A stretch of DNA of 6,808 nt from Bacillota bacterium (GCA_023419655.1 JAEZXP010000095.1:1-6808); one strand, 5' to 3'; counted from the stretch's first letter, positions 1 through 5,843 are shown. Notes: a model not told the origin generated them from the sequence alone. Numbers and translations are program-made.

Positions 1-896
1 CCAACCGGGTCCTGTGTAACAGAAGCAAGATAATTAGCACCTTCATCAACTAACTGAATCTCTTCATCCTCACCATCAAAGCCAAACACAATAACTTCCT
101 TCTTATTCGCACCTTCACATGCATCGTAAGCGCCTAAAGCATCCTGTGCACTGGTTCCGAAGATAATATCAATATTATCATAGGCAGTCAGAGCATCTTC
201 TGTAACTGTCATCGCCTTTTCTCTTTCACCCGCATCATATTCATGCAATACAGTAAGGTCAATTCCGTTCTCTTTTAATCCGTCACGGAAGCCGTAAGCA
301 CGTCTCATCGGCATCTCAGCAGTCTTGTATACCAACACAAGATTAAGCTTTGTTATACCCTGACTTTTAAAGCGTTCAGCAGCCCAGGTTCCTCCAACCT
401 TACCTGCGTTATAATTATCCGTACCTGTTGTAAACGTAATTGCATTCTTGGAAACATCGGGAATATCCATATTGTCCATTAAGAATACAGGGATTCCTGC
501 AGCTTCAGCCTGTGCGAAGATATCTGCCATCGCATCAATCCACCATGTTGCCATCAGTAACACATCAATATCCTGGTTAATTAAGTCCTGGCAGCCATTC
601 ATCTGCGTACCTGCGTCAAGATTTCCGTCAACAAAGGATACTTCCCAGCCTCTCGTTTCAGCTTCTTCAACAATGGTATCATACATACGAACGTAAAAAG
701 GAAAGTTAAGGGAAGGAAGGGAAAAACCTATTTTGAGTTTTTTTGAAGTATCTTCATCGTCCTTCTTATCCGGGTCCTCTGTACCGTTCGAATCATTGCC
801 AGGAGATTTTGGTTCGTCCTTTACTGCACAAGCCCCCAAAGCCAGTACAATCACTAAAACTAATAATGAAGCTATTAATTTTTTAGTTAATTTCAT
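1..896 (-). CDS. RbsB-like sugar ABC transporter substrate-binding lipoprotein (C-terminus outside window)
   Basis: Open frame from ATG at 896 running off the left edge, 298 whole codons. AGGAGG lies 7 nt upstream. Residues 1-22 form a signal peptide ending in the lipobox LGAC, with Cys23 as the predicted lipidated residue, followed by an acidic linker to about residue 53. From there the sequence is a type I periplasmic-binding fold of the ribose/galactose class: KIGFSLPSLNFPFY at 55-68, a D-N pair at 141-142, GFDG at 272-275 and TQDP at 294-297. It should capture a sugar outside the membrane and deliver it to an ABC permease, whose genes presumably follow beyond the window. It sits 65 nt behind rbsD in the same direction. 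By eye, several residues that contact ribose in E. coli RbsB differ, so the family is secure but the substrate is not. Xylose, another pentose or a hexose are possible. Confidence 0.93.
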   Translation of the reverse strand, partial: MKLTKKLIASLLVLVIVLALGACAVKDEPKSPGNDSNGTEDPDKKDDEDTSKKLKIGFSLPSLNFPFYVRMYDTIVEEAETRGWEVSFVDGNLDAGTQMNGCQDLINQDIDVLLMATWWIDAMADIFAQAEAAGIPVFLMDNMDIPDVSKNAITFTTGTDNYNAGKVGGTWAAERFKSQGITKLNLVLVYKTAEMPMRRAYGFRDGLKENGIDLTVLHEYDAGEREKAMTVTEDALTAYDNIDIIFGTSAQDALGAYDACEGANKKEVIVFGFDGEDEEIQLVDEGANYLASVTQDPV

Positions 897-926
897 TTTG
901 TTTCCTCCTCGTTTTTTGTTTGATTT

Positions 927-953
927 ATTTCTTTGCCTTATGGCAATAGAAAT
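927..953 (-). other. Intercistronic hairpin between rbsD and the binding-protein gene
   Basis: An inverted repeat pairs 927-937 with 942-953 (arms ATTTCT+TTGCC and GGCAA+AGAAAT, one bulged base at 947, 4-nt loop). It lies between the rbsD stop and the RBS of the binding-protein gene. On the minus strand it is followed by mixed A-rich sequence and no U-run, so it does not look like an intrinsic terminator. It may act as a 5' stabiliser or processing site that allows higher expression of the binding protein than of upstream genes. The hairpin is seen; the role is inferred. Confidence 0.5.
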
Positions 954-961
954 CTTTTAGA

Positions 962-1357
962 TTAAAAATTTACTCCTCCTACCAAAAGGATGTTGGCATA
1001 TGCTGATGTTTCACCCGTTCTTATTACGCACTTCGCCTTTTCTACAAGTTTTTTGAACTCTTCGTGTGATACCTTATGTACCGGCAGTCCTTTCAATGTA
1101 TCCGCGACATCATTCATCAGCTTCGGATTCACATTGTCGATTTCAGAAGCCATGATATAAGATTCTACGACAAGTTCGTTGTTTACAGCCTTCAGCAGCT
1201 CCATAAAGCGGGGAATACCTGCGGTAATCGAGACATCGATTGTTTTAACATCTTTTGGTATTGGTAATCCGCAATCTGCAATGCACAAATACTCTGTGTG
1301 ACCCAGGGATGCAATCTCAGATAGAATATTCGGATTAAGAAGTCTATCCTTTTTCAT
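962..1357 (-). CDS. rbsD: D-ribose pyranase
   Basis: 131 aa, the normal RbsD length, with AGGAGG 8 nt before the ATG. RbsD is a cytoplasmic oligomeric enzyme that interconverts beta-pyranose and furanose forms of D-ribose, supplying the form used by ribokinase. The family active-site positions are all visible at their usual numbers: His20 in LGHTE, Asp28 in IADCG, His98 in KVSHEEF, and Tyr120/Asn122 in SAYANI. It is the first gene after a LacI-type regulator and is followed by an RbsB-like binding protein, consistent with the start of an rbs-type operon (transport ATPase, permease and kinase genes expected further left, outside the window). Expression is probably controlled by the upstream LacI protein through the AAACGTTT-like sites at 1400-1578. 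The related FucU family is an alternative, but the His20/His98/Tyr120 pattern and length favour RbsD. Confidence 0.95.
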   Translation of the reverse strand: MKKDRLLNPNILSEIASLGHTEYLCIADCGLPIPKDVKTIDVSITAGIPRFMELLKAVNNELVVESYIMASEIDNVNPKLMNDVADTLKGLPVHKVSHEEFKKLVEKAKCVIRTGETSAYANILLVGGVNF

Positions 1358-1399
1358 TGTGTGTCCTCCTCAAGTTTATTCAAATACCATTATTTAGGT

Positions 1400-1408
1400 A
1401 ATCGTTTA
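1400..1408. promoter_or_regulatory. Degenerate LacI-type operator (site 3)
   Basis: AATCGTTTA at 1400-1408 continues as CGTTTAACTA, the same right half as the stronger site at 1564-1578 (which reads AAACGTTTAACTA). It lies about 43 bp upstream of the rbsD start and would fall in the transcribed leader or promoter. It is a one-base departure from the core, so it may be a weak auxiliary site or chance in AT-rich DNA. Confidence 0.35.
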
Positions 1409-1454
1409 ACTATAAAACTATATTTTTGCCTAAAATATATCTGCTACCTATATA

Positions 1455-1482
1455 ATAATATTTACTTTTTCATCGGGATAAA
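1455..1482 (-). promoter_or_regulatory. Possible rbsD operon promoter
   Basis: On the minus strand, TATTAT (1460-1455) stands 16 nt after TTTATC (1482-1477). The -35 is poor, while the -10 is reasonable. The -35 overlaps the operator core at 1480-1487, which would suit repression by the adjacent LacI protein. Other AT-rich -10-like hexamers occur in the gap, so the exact promoter is uncertain. Confidence 0.3.
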
Positions 1483-1493
1483 CGTTTTCTTAA
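1479..1493. promoter_or_regulatory. LacI-family operator (site 1)
   Basis: TAAACGTTTTCTTAA carries the palindromic core AAACGTTT with the central CG typical of LacI-family operators. The same 15 bases occur in inverted orientation at 1564-1578, with CG centres exactly 90 bp apart. A catabolite (CcpA cre) site is an alternative, since cre shares the central CG, but flanking bases deviate from cre at three of 14 positions. Confidence 0.6.
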
Positions 1494-1563
1494 ATACAAT
1501 TTCTTTAACATTCAATAAACCTTTTGTCTATTTTTTTATCGCATACCCATCCGGGATAGTATT

Positions 1564-1578
1564 TTAAGAAAACGTTTA
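1564..1578. promoter_or_regulatory. LacI-family operator (site 2)
   Basis: TTAAGAAAACGTTTA is the exact reverse complement of site 1 and lies 17 bp past the lacI stop codon. The half-sites AAGAAAAC and GTTTAACT match at 6 of 8 symmetric positions. It is probably bound by the neighbouring LacI-type regulator together with site 1, possibly by looping. Confidence 0.6.
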
Positions 1579-1595
1579 ACTAAAATTAAAAACTT

Positions 1596-2594
1596 TTAAA
1601 CCGTTTCTCGCTCTATGTACTTATGGTCAAAAATCCGTGTACTCATGGGCGAACTATCGATTATAAAATCAATCAGCATATTTGCTGCGGCTTTTCCCAT
1701 TTCGTATGTAGGCTGTTCCATCGTACTGAGCTTTGGATTCGTATAATTTGCAAAATATATATTATCTAATCCGATTACCTTTATTTTTTCAGGTACTTTA
1801 ACTTTCATTTCATTTAATGCATCCAATACGCCAATCGCTATTAAATCATTTCCGCAGACAACGCCATCTACGTTTACTTCGGATTGCAGTATCTTCTTTA
1901 TTCCTTCGTACCCGGTAGTTATATCAAATCCGCCAAGGTATTCTCTGAGCTTGTCATGCTTTAAGCCTAATTCTTTTAATGCATCGATAAATCCATAATA
2001 TCGGTTGTTTTTGTTATCCCATTTCTTAGATATTATGGCTATGTTCCTGCAACCGGCCTCTGCAAGCTTTTTCGTACTGCAATATATCGTCCTTTTTACA
2101 TCTACATATACCCTGCCGTAATTTTCAGGAATATCATCTTCTATAACCCGGTCCACAATTACTACAGGAATATTCGCTCCAACTCTATTCTCATCTTCAT
2201 TTTCTCTGATGTTTTCTAAAACACGGCTAAATATAATACCATCTACCATCTTTGATTTGAGCAGATTAATACTTCTGTTTTCATTTTCCAGGGTATCATC
2301 CGTATCACAGAAAATCACACTGAAATCCCTGGTTATTGCCGCATCTTCTATTCCTCTTGCAATTTCCGAATAATATGGGTTTGCTATATCCGGTAAAATA
2401 AATCCAAGCGTATTTGTTATCTTCGTCTTTAATCCTCTGGCTACTGAATTAGGAACATAATTATTTTCCTCAATTACTTTTTTTACTCTTATAATCGTAT
2501 TATCGCTGATATGATTATCCAGTCCATTGATTATCTTAGAAACTGTAGCAATCGAAACATTGGCCTGTTTTGCAATTTCCTTAATGGTAACCAA
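1596..2594 (-). CDS. LacI/RbsR-family transcriptional repressor
   Basis: 332 aa from a TTG start at 2594. This start is chosen because GGGAGGGAG lies just upstream and the protein then begins MVTIKEIAKQANVS, the standard LacI-family opening. An in-frame ATG at 2642 has no RBS and overlaps a likely -10 element. Residues 1-22 hold the helix-turn-helix (IKEIAKQANVSIATVSKIING), residues about 45-58 the hinge helix (VPNSVARGLKTK), and the remainder a sugar-binding type I periplasmic-binding-like domain (TLGFILPDIANPYYSEIARG, VDGIIFS, VDGVVCGNDLIAIGVLDAL, KVIGLDN). It should bind the AAACGTTT-type palindromes and release them on binding its effector. Its position directly upstream of rbsD suggests it controls that operon, with the same sugar or its phosphate as effector. 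The operator-like site upstream of its own gene suggests autoregulation. Family assignment is firm; the effector is inferred. Confidence 0.95.
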   Translation of the reverse strand: MVTIKEIAKQANVSIATVSKIINGLDNHISDNTIIRVKKVIEENNYVPNSVARGLKTKITNTLGFILPDIANPYYSEIARGIEDAAITRDFSVIFCDTDDTLENENRSINLLKSKMVDGIIFSRVLENIRENEDENRVGANIPVVIVDRVIEDDIPENYGRVYVDVKRTIYCSTKKLAEAGCRNIAIISKKWDNKNNRYYGFIDALKELGLKHDKLREYLGGFDITTGYEGIKKILQSEVNVDGVVCGNDLIAIGVLDALNEMKVKVPEKIKVIGLDNIYFANYTNPKLSTMEQPTYEMGKAAANMLIDFIIDSSPMSTRIFDHKYIERETV

Positions 2595-2642
2595 TATTTT
2601 TCTCCCTCCCGTAATACTTGATTTTAGTTTAGCATATGTCAT

Positions 2643-2671
2643 ACTTTAGCACAATGTACACCAAGTCTCAA
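2643..2671 (-). promoter_or_regulatory. Predicted lacI-family gene promoter
   Basis: On the minus strand TTGAGA (2671-2666), a 17-nt spacer and TAAAGT (2648-2643), preceded by TG-C as an extended -10. Transcription would begin near 2637, downstream of the ATG at 2642, which supports the TTG start at 2594 and gives a leader of about 43 nt. Confidence 0.5.
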
Positions 2672-2756
2672 TATTTTGTCATACCTTTATACGATATATA
2701 CAGTTTTTCGTGCTTATTATGGTAATACTTCCTTATTTATGTAATTTTTCATATTC

Positions 2757-2772
2757 AATTAAACGTTTTATT
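2757..2772. promoter_or_regulatory. LacI-family operator (site 4), lacI-pucR intergenic
   Basis: AATTAAACGTTTTATT is a palindrome with 7 of 8 matching positions around a central CG and shares TAAACGTTTT with site 1. It lies about 90 bp upstream of the predicted lacI-gene promoter and about 50 bp upstream of the predicted PucR-gene promoter, so it could contribute to autoregulation or link the divergent gene to the same repressor. Confidence 0.5.
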
Positions 2773-2780
2773 ATTAAAAG

Positions 2781-2806
2781 TACATAACGATTGCTCGCTT
2801 TATGTA
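2781..2806. repeat. Inverted repeat upstream of the PucR-type gene
   Basis: TACATAA (2781-2787) and TTATGTA (2800-2806) form a perfect 7-bp inverted repeat around a 12-nt spacer. It lies about 20 bp upstream of the predicted -35 of the PucR-type gene, the position of an activator or autoregulatory site. The repeat is seen; a binding protein is not known. Confidence 0.3.
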
Positions 2807-2824
2807 TGCAAATTATGGTTTTAG

Positions 2825-2853
2825 TAGAAATACAGCCTTATCTATTGTATAAT
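2825..2853 (+). promoter_or_regulatory. Predicted promoter of the PucR-type gene
   Basis: TAGAAA (2825-2830), a 17-nt spacer and a perfect TATAAT (2848-2853). The -35 matches consensus at 4 of 6 positions. Transcription from about 2860 would give a short leader containing the CGGAGG at 2871-2876. Confidence 0.5.
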
Positions 2854-2887
2854 TAACATAGAATATTTGTCGGAGGTTGTAATAATT

Positions 2888-4081
2888 ATGTCAATATGCT
2901 GTTATGATCTATTAACCTTAAGCTGCTTTCAAACCATAAAACTAATTTCAGGGGAAAAGGGATTATACCGCCAGGTTACATGGCCATATATCTGTACAGA
3001 TTCTATCGTCTCTCAGTGGGTTCACGGAGGGGAATTAATCTTTATTACGGGAGCCGGCTTTGAGGCTACTGATGACAATCTGATAAGTATTATGAACGAA
3101 TGTATCACTAAATCCTTGGCCGGACTGGTTCTGGTATCCGGCGATAAACAATTCAGAGATGTTTCAGAAAGATTGATTCAATATTCCGAAGAAAATAGCC
3201 TTCCTATTTTTTTGATGAATATGGATACAAAGATTGTGGACGTTACGCAAGAAATTTCAGAATTAATATTAAAACGAAGGGAGCAGTTCAAGCAGTCCCA
3301 GCTTCTTCTCGATAGACTTTTATTTTCGAATGAGGATAATACGAATTTCAATGAATTTTATGATTTATTTAATATCTCTGACAAGCCTTACCGATTTATT
3401 TCAATATTTAATATGGCATCGATTAAAGATAACACCGATATCTCCAGTCACATAAAAAATGATTTAATGAATTATCTCTATCATCAATGTAACAATAAGT
3501 CAAAATCTTTAATTACATTAGAGTCATCCAACAATATCATTTGCCTGGCATCGGCAGAGCATATTCAACTGATTGATGATTTAAAACAATCCATTCATAA
3601 TGTATTCCAAAAAATAAGTCTGCGGTATAACGATTCCATAAGGATGTATCTTGGATGCGGGCGCGTATATCCGGATGGTTCAAAAAGCAATATCCGTCTT
3701 AGTTTTCAGGAAGCTCAAAGGGCCATTACCCTTCTGAAGAAAAAATTATTTAATGGTAATCTTCTCTTTTATGAGGACATTGGTATCTATAAGCTTTTAT
3801 ATGAAATTAAAAATATTGACGAATTGAAGTCATTCTACGAAAGCAATCTGGGCTTGCTGATTAAAAGTGATATTAAAAGCTCCGGTAATTTAGTCGATAC
3901 ACTTCGCTGCTACCTGAAAAACAACTGCAGCCTGGTTAATACTGCACAGGATTTGTATATTCACCGCAATACGCTTATCTATCGTCTGAACACCATTAAA
4001 GAGATATTACAAAAGGACCTGAATGATTCAAGCGTAAGGTTTGAATTACATATGAGCCTTCTCGCCTATGATTTTCAATAA
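2888..4081 (+). CDS. PucR/CdaR-family transcriptional regulator
   Basis: 397 aa from ATG at 2888, preceded by CGGAGG at 2871-2876 (11-nt spacing). An in-frame TTG at 2867 lies before that RBS and is rejected. Residues about 8-125 match the N-terminal PucR domain (GELIFITGAGF at 48-58, LAGLVLVSG at 78-86, LPIFLM at 105-110). Residues about 165-285 resemble the degenerate GGDEF-like CdaR domain, ending in GCGRVYPDG and SFQEAQRAITL. Residues about 336-393 are the C-terminal PucR helix-turn-helix (TLRCYLKNNCSLVNTAQ, YIHRNTLIYRLNTIKEIL). Relatives control purine catabolism, sugar diacid or amino-acid use, usually next to their targets. Here the gene stands alone, divergent from the LacI gene and convergent with the ECF/DUF3842 pair, so its target and ligand cannot be read from context. 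It is one complete gene followed by a strong terminator. Confidence 0.92.
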   Translation: MSICCYDLLTLSCFQTIKLISGEKGLYRQVTWPYICTDSIVSQWVHGGELIFITGAGFEATDDNLISIMNECITKSLAGLVLVSGDKQFRDVSERLIQYSEENSLPIFLMNMDTKIVDVTQEISELILKRREQFKQSQLLLDRLLFSNEDNTNFNEFYDLFNISDKPYRFISIFNMASIKDNTDISSHIKNDLMNYLYHQCNNKSKSLITLESSNNIICLASAEHIQLIDDLKQSIHNVFQKISLRYNDSIRMYLGCGRVYPDGSKSNIRLSFQEAQRAITLLKKKLFNGNLLFYEDIGIYKLLYEIKNIDELKSFYESNLGLLIKSDIKSSGNLVDTLRCYLKNNCSLVNTAQDLYIHRNTLIYRLNTIKEILQKDLNDSSVRFELHMSLLAYDFQ

Positions 4082-4111
4082 GGTAAACGATTTCCTTGAT
4101 TTTACCATTCT

Positions 4112-4147
4112 AAAAGGGGCTGGTGCAAAATAGCACCAGCCCCTTTT
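4112..4147. terminator. Bidirectional intrinsic terminator
   Basis: A perfect 15-bp stem (4112-4126 with 4133-4147, arm AAAAGGGGCTGGTGC) around a 6-nt loop. The GC-rich core is flanked by AAAA on one side and TTTT on the other, so it gives a U-tract in both directions. It lies between the convergent PucR-type gene and ECF S gene and should end both transcripts. Confidence 0.93.
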
Positions 4148-4155
4148 CATAAAAT

Positions 4156-4686
4156 TTATTGAGGCACTTCCGTAAGCTTTGCTTTTTTCAATGCATATAT
4201 GATTGCAGGGATAACGATAAGCTGTATAGCGATTCCAGGTAAAGCATTCACGAATGCGCTTGTAAGGAATACTGACAGTCCATAAGGGTTTCCTTTCAGA
4301 CCAAAGAGTATGGTATTGGCAATACCCAATACAATTCTTCCACCAAGCATTCCTCCGATTAAAGATATGTATATCTTACCTTTTGTTAATTTATACAAAA
4401 CCGCAGTAATGCAGCCATACGCTCCCAATTCAAACATCATCGCAATTCCAACCGGATAAAGCATCGGCCTTCCTGTCAGTGCGAAGTTAAGCAGGGGCAA
4501 GATAAATCCGCAAAAGGTTGCATAAGGTATTCCGCATAGGAATCCGGCCAACAATACCGGAATATGCATGGGTAATAAAATAGCTCCCAGGTTAACGCCC
4601 GGTACCTTATTCACCATCGGCAGCAGCAGTCCCAGTGCAATGCAGATGGCTGTGTAAACTAGCTTTGTAATCTGTGTTTTCTTCAT
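4156..4686 (-). CDS. ECF transporter S component (substrate-specific membrane protein)
   Basis: 176 aa with AAGGAG 8 nt before the ATG. The protein is strongly hydrophobic, with about five to six membrane segments (around residues 8-25, 38-57, 59-72, 76-98, 104-125 and 140-166), the size and layout of S components of energy-coupling factor vitamin transporters. The first helix carries the Ala13-x3-Ala17 motif used by S components to contact the EcfT protein. LLPMHIPVLLAGFLCG (37-52) and the Gly-Arg-Pro-x-Leu-x-Pro segment followed by AMMFELGAYG (82-91) are recognisable for a subgroup of PF12822-type S components. Substrate is unknown; pantothenate or another vitamin precursor is possible but not shown. 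No EcfA or EcfT is near, so it likely shares a general ECF module. It follows DUF3842 by 130 nt, separated by a terminator-like hairpin. Confidence 0.87.
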   Translation of the reverse strand: MKKTQITKLVYTAICIALGLLLPMVNKVPGVNLGAILLPMHIPVLLAGFLCGIPYATFCGFILPLLNFALTGRPMLYPVGIAMMFELGAYGCITAVLYKLTKGKIYISLIGGMLGGRIVLGIANTILFGLKGNPYGLSVFLTSAFVNALPGIAIQLIVIPAIIYALKKAKLTEVPQ

Positions 4687-4731
4687 GTCACAATCTCCTT
4701 TATATGATTTTTAGTTGAATTTATCTCCAAT

Positions 4732-4782
4732 AAAAAACACGAAGATAAAAACGTCAATTCCTGACCGTCTTGAATCTTCATG
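4732..4782 (-). terminator. Terminator or attenuator hairpin between DUF3842 and ECF S gene
   Basis: On the minus strand CATGAAGAT (4782-4774) pairs with ATCTTCGTG (4746-4738), and inner pairing (AAGAC with GTTTT, GTCA with TGAC around GGAAT) extends the arm. A run of six U follows at 4737-4732. It begins 35 nt after the DUF3842 stop and ends about 45 nt before the ECF S start. It would end most DUF3842 transcripts, or act as an attenuator for the S component gene. Confidence 0.65.
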
Positions 4783-4816
4783 ATTCTTATACAAAACCTA
4801 TACTATTTTAACCGGA

Positions 4817-5248
4817 TTATCTATTGATATACTCTATCGCCATCCGGACACCGGCCTCAATATATGAGTCGGTCGTTGCTTCCTGTTCGATTGGAATAAT
4901 AATATTACACCGGTTTAACGGAATTAATATCTTACAGGCATGAGAAGAGCTTATCGCTAATGCCATCTTCGGCGTTAATTCGCCCATCATAGAATTAGCA
5001 GCAAGAATTGCAACGGAACCAATTATAACGTCTGATTCAGCGGCGTTGCGGACAATTGCATTCTCACCGGTTGCACAGACATCCGCACCGGCCTTCAGCA
5101 TATTATTGGTTGCAGCGGAATTCGTACCTAAAGCACATATTGTTACCCCCATTTCTTTTGGGATTTGCTTTCTTAGCTTTGCAACAATACTTTTGCCTAT
5201 ACCGCCGCCCTGGCCGTCAACAACCGATATCATAGCGTTATTTTGCAA
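4817..5248 (-). CDS. DUF3842 family protein
   Basis: 143 aa from TTG at 5248, chosen because AAGGAG lies 8 nt upstream. The first in-frame ATG (5233) would be 23 nt from that RBS. The sequence has the features I recall for DUF3842: a glycine-rich opening SVVDGQGGGIGKSI (8-21), ALGTNSAATNNMLKAGAD (39-56), TGENAIVRNAAESDVIIG (60-77), NSMMGELTPKMALAI (85-99) and ILIPLNRCNI (107-116). No signal peptide or membrane segment is seen, so it should be cytoplasmic. The glycine-rich loop after a first beta strand suggests a nucleotide- or cofactor-binding alpha/beta fold, an inference only. No biochemical function is known to me. It is the first gene of a two-gene unit with the ECF S component, which hints at a role tied to uptake or sensing of that vitamin-like substrate. 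Confidence 0.85.
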   Translation of the reverse strand: MQNNAMISVVDGQGGGIGKSIVAKLRKQIPKEMGVTICALGTNSAATNNMLKAGADVCATGENAIVRNAAESDVIIGSVAILAANSMMGELTPKMALAISSSHACKILIPLNRCNIIIPIEQEATTDSYIEAGVRMAIEYINR

Positions 5249-5278
5249 CTTTTACTCTCCTTCCTGATATATTGTTCT

Positions 5279-5306
5279 ATTTTATCATAATCTTAGGATA
5301 ATACAA
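5279..5306 (-). promoter_or_regulatory. Predicted DUF3842 promoter
   Basis: On the minus strand TTGTAT (5306-5301), a 16-nt spacer and TAAAAT (5284-5279), preceded by TG-A as an extended -10. Transcription would start about 5272, giving a leader of roughly 25 nt that includes the RBS. It separates the DUF3842/ECF unit from the LysM gene. Confidence 0.45.
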
Positions 5307-5310
5307 GAGT

Positions 5311-5347
5311 AAAAATAATATTCATTTTATATCAACTAAAAATGAAT
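5311..5347 (-). terminator. Weak AT-only terminator-like hairpin after the LysM gene
   Basis: Minus-strand arms ATTCATTTT (5347-5339) and AAAATGAAT (5328-5320) pair over 9 bp around a 10-nt loop, followed by AUUAUUUUU to 5311. The stem has only two G-C pairs at most, so termination would be weak and some read-through into DUF3842 is possible. Confidence 0.35.
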
Positions 5348-5401
5348 TCTTTATCCATTCTTCAGGAATCAATGCCGCAAGATTGCGTAAGCCCCTATCT
5401 G

Positions 5402-5758
5402 CTATCTGGAGGTATCTGCATAATAAGGAACAATGATATAGCTTCCTGCCTTTATATTATCGGATGCCAGTCCGTTGCTGACCATTATCTCATCTATATA
5501 TTCTTTCATATCATCGTATTCCTCTGATATGTATCCGGAAGCAATACTCCACAGCGTGTCTCCCTTCCGTATCTCAACACTGGTTATCTGCTTTGTCCTG
5601 TAGCCTTCCCGCTTCGCCGTAACCTTCCTGGTTGTAAAAATAACCGTAAAAACAAGAATAATAAATAACAGCAATAATCCAATCCACCTGATTTTTCTTT
5701 TATTGCCTGCCCCTCTCACATGCTTATAATCCAAATCATTCAAATACGAATTGTTCAT
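5402..5758 (-). CDS. Membrane-anchored LysM protein, candidate YneA-like SOS cell-division inhibitor
   Basis: 118 aa with AGGAGG 8 nt before the ATG. A short basic cytoplasmic segment (1-25) leads to a single membrane helix (about 25-42), a basic linker, and a LysM peptidoglycan-binding domain (about 60-112: VEIRKGDTLWSIASGYI, IDEIMVSNGL, IKAGSYIIVPYY). The helix should leave the LysM domain outside, at the cell wall. Size and architecture match B. subtilis YneA, an SOS-induced division inhibitor that is also encoded beside and divergent from lexA. Here the gene likewise diverges from lexA, and a consensus promoter covered by LexA-box sequences lies in between, which supports LexA control. 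The leader is about 100 nt and includes an AT-only hairpin (5806-5813 with 5817-5824). The LysM/membrane call is firm; the division-inhibitor role is inferred from architecture, position and regulation. Confidence 0.88.
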   Translation of the reverse strand: MNNSYLNDLDYKHVRGAGNKRKIRWIGLLLLFIILVFTVIFTTRKVTAKREGYRTKQITSVEIRKGDTLWSIASGYISEEYDDMKEYIDEIMVSNGLASDNIKAGSYIIVPYYADTSR

Positions 5759-5843
5759 AAAATCTACCTCCTATATAAAACACCGTAATTTTATATTATC
5801 TTTGAAATAAAATATGATTTTATTAAAATACAAACATCTGTTG

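Larger units (their letters stand above)
1479..1578. repeat. Inverted repeat pair carrying operators 1 and 2
   Basis: The 19-nt arm at 1479-1497 (TAAACGTTTTCTTAAATAC) and the 20-nt arm at 1559-1578 are reverse complements except for one extra T. They enclose about 60 nt of AT-rich, gene-free sequence between lacI and rbsD. A short direct repeat, CATC(C)GGGATA, also lies beside each arm (1471-1480 and 1548-1558). The arms could pair in RNA, but each contains an operator core, so paired repressor binding is the more likely explanation. Confidence 0.7.

Noticed and set aside
448..960. Plus-strand open frames at 448-696 and 733-960
   Set aside because: They lie opposite the binding-protein gene, which has a signal peptide, RBS and conserved motifs. 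Neither has an RBS or recognisable domain.
1076..1567. Plus-strand open frames at 1076-1267 and 1361-1567
   Set aside because: The first is antisense to rbsD; the second lies in the operator region and encodes a low-complexity hydrophobic peptide without an RBS.
1479..1578. Operator cores read as CcpA cre sites
   Set aside because: The central CG and flanks partly fit cre, but the sites lack the TG and CA ends, and the neighbouring LacI-type gene with a matching site near itself is a simpler explanation. Not fully excluded.
4082..4106. GGTAAA/TTTACC hairpin just after the PucR-type gene as a terminator
   Set aside because: Only 6 bp, a 13-nt loop and no U-run; the strong terminator at 4112-4147 explains the end of the transcript.
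5046..5527. Plus-strand open frames at 5046-5267 and 5342-5527
   Set aside because: Antisense to DUF3842 and the LysM gene respectively, with no RBS or family resemblance.
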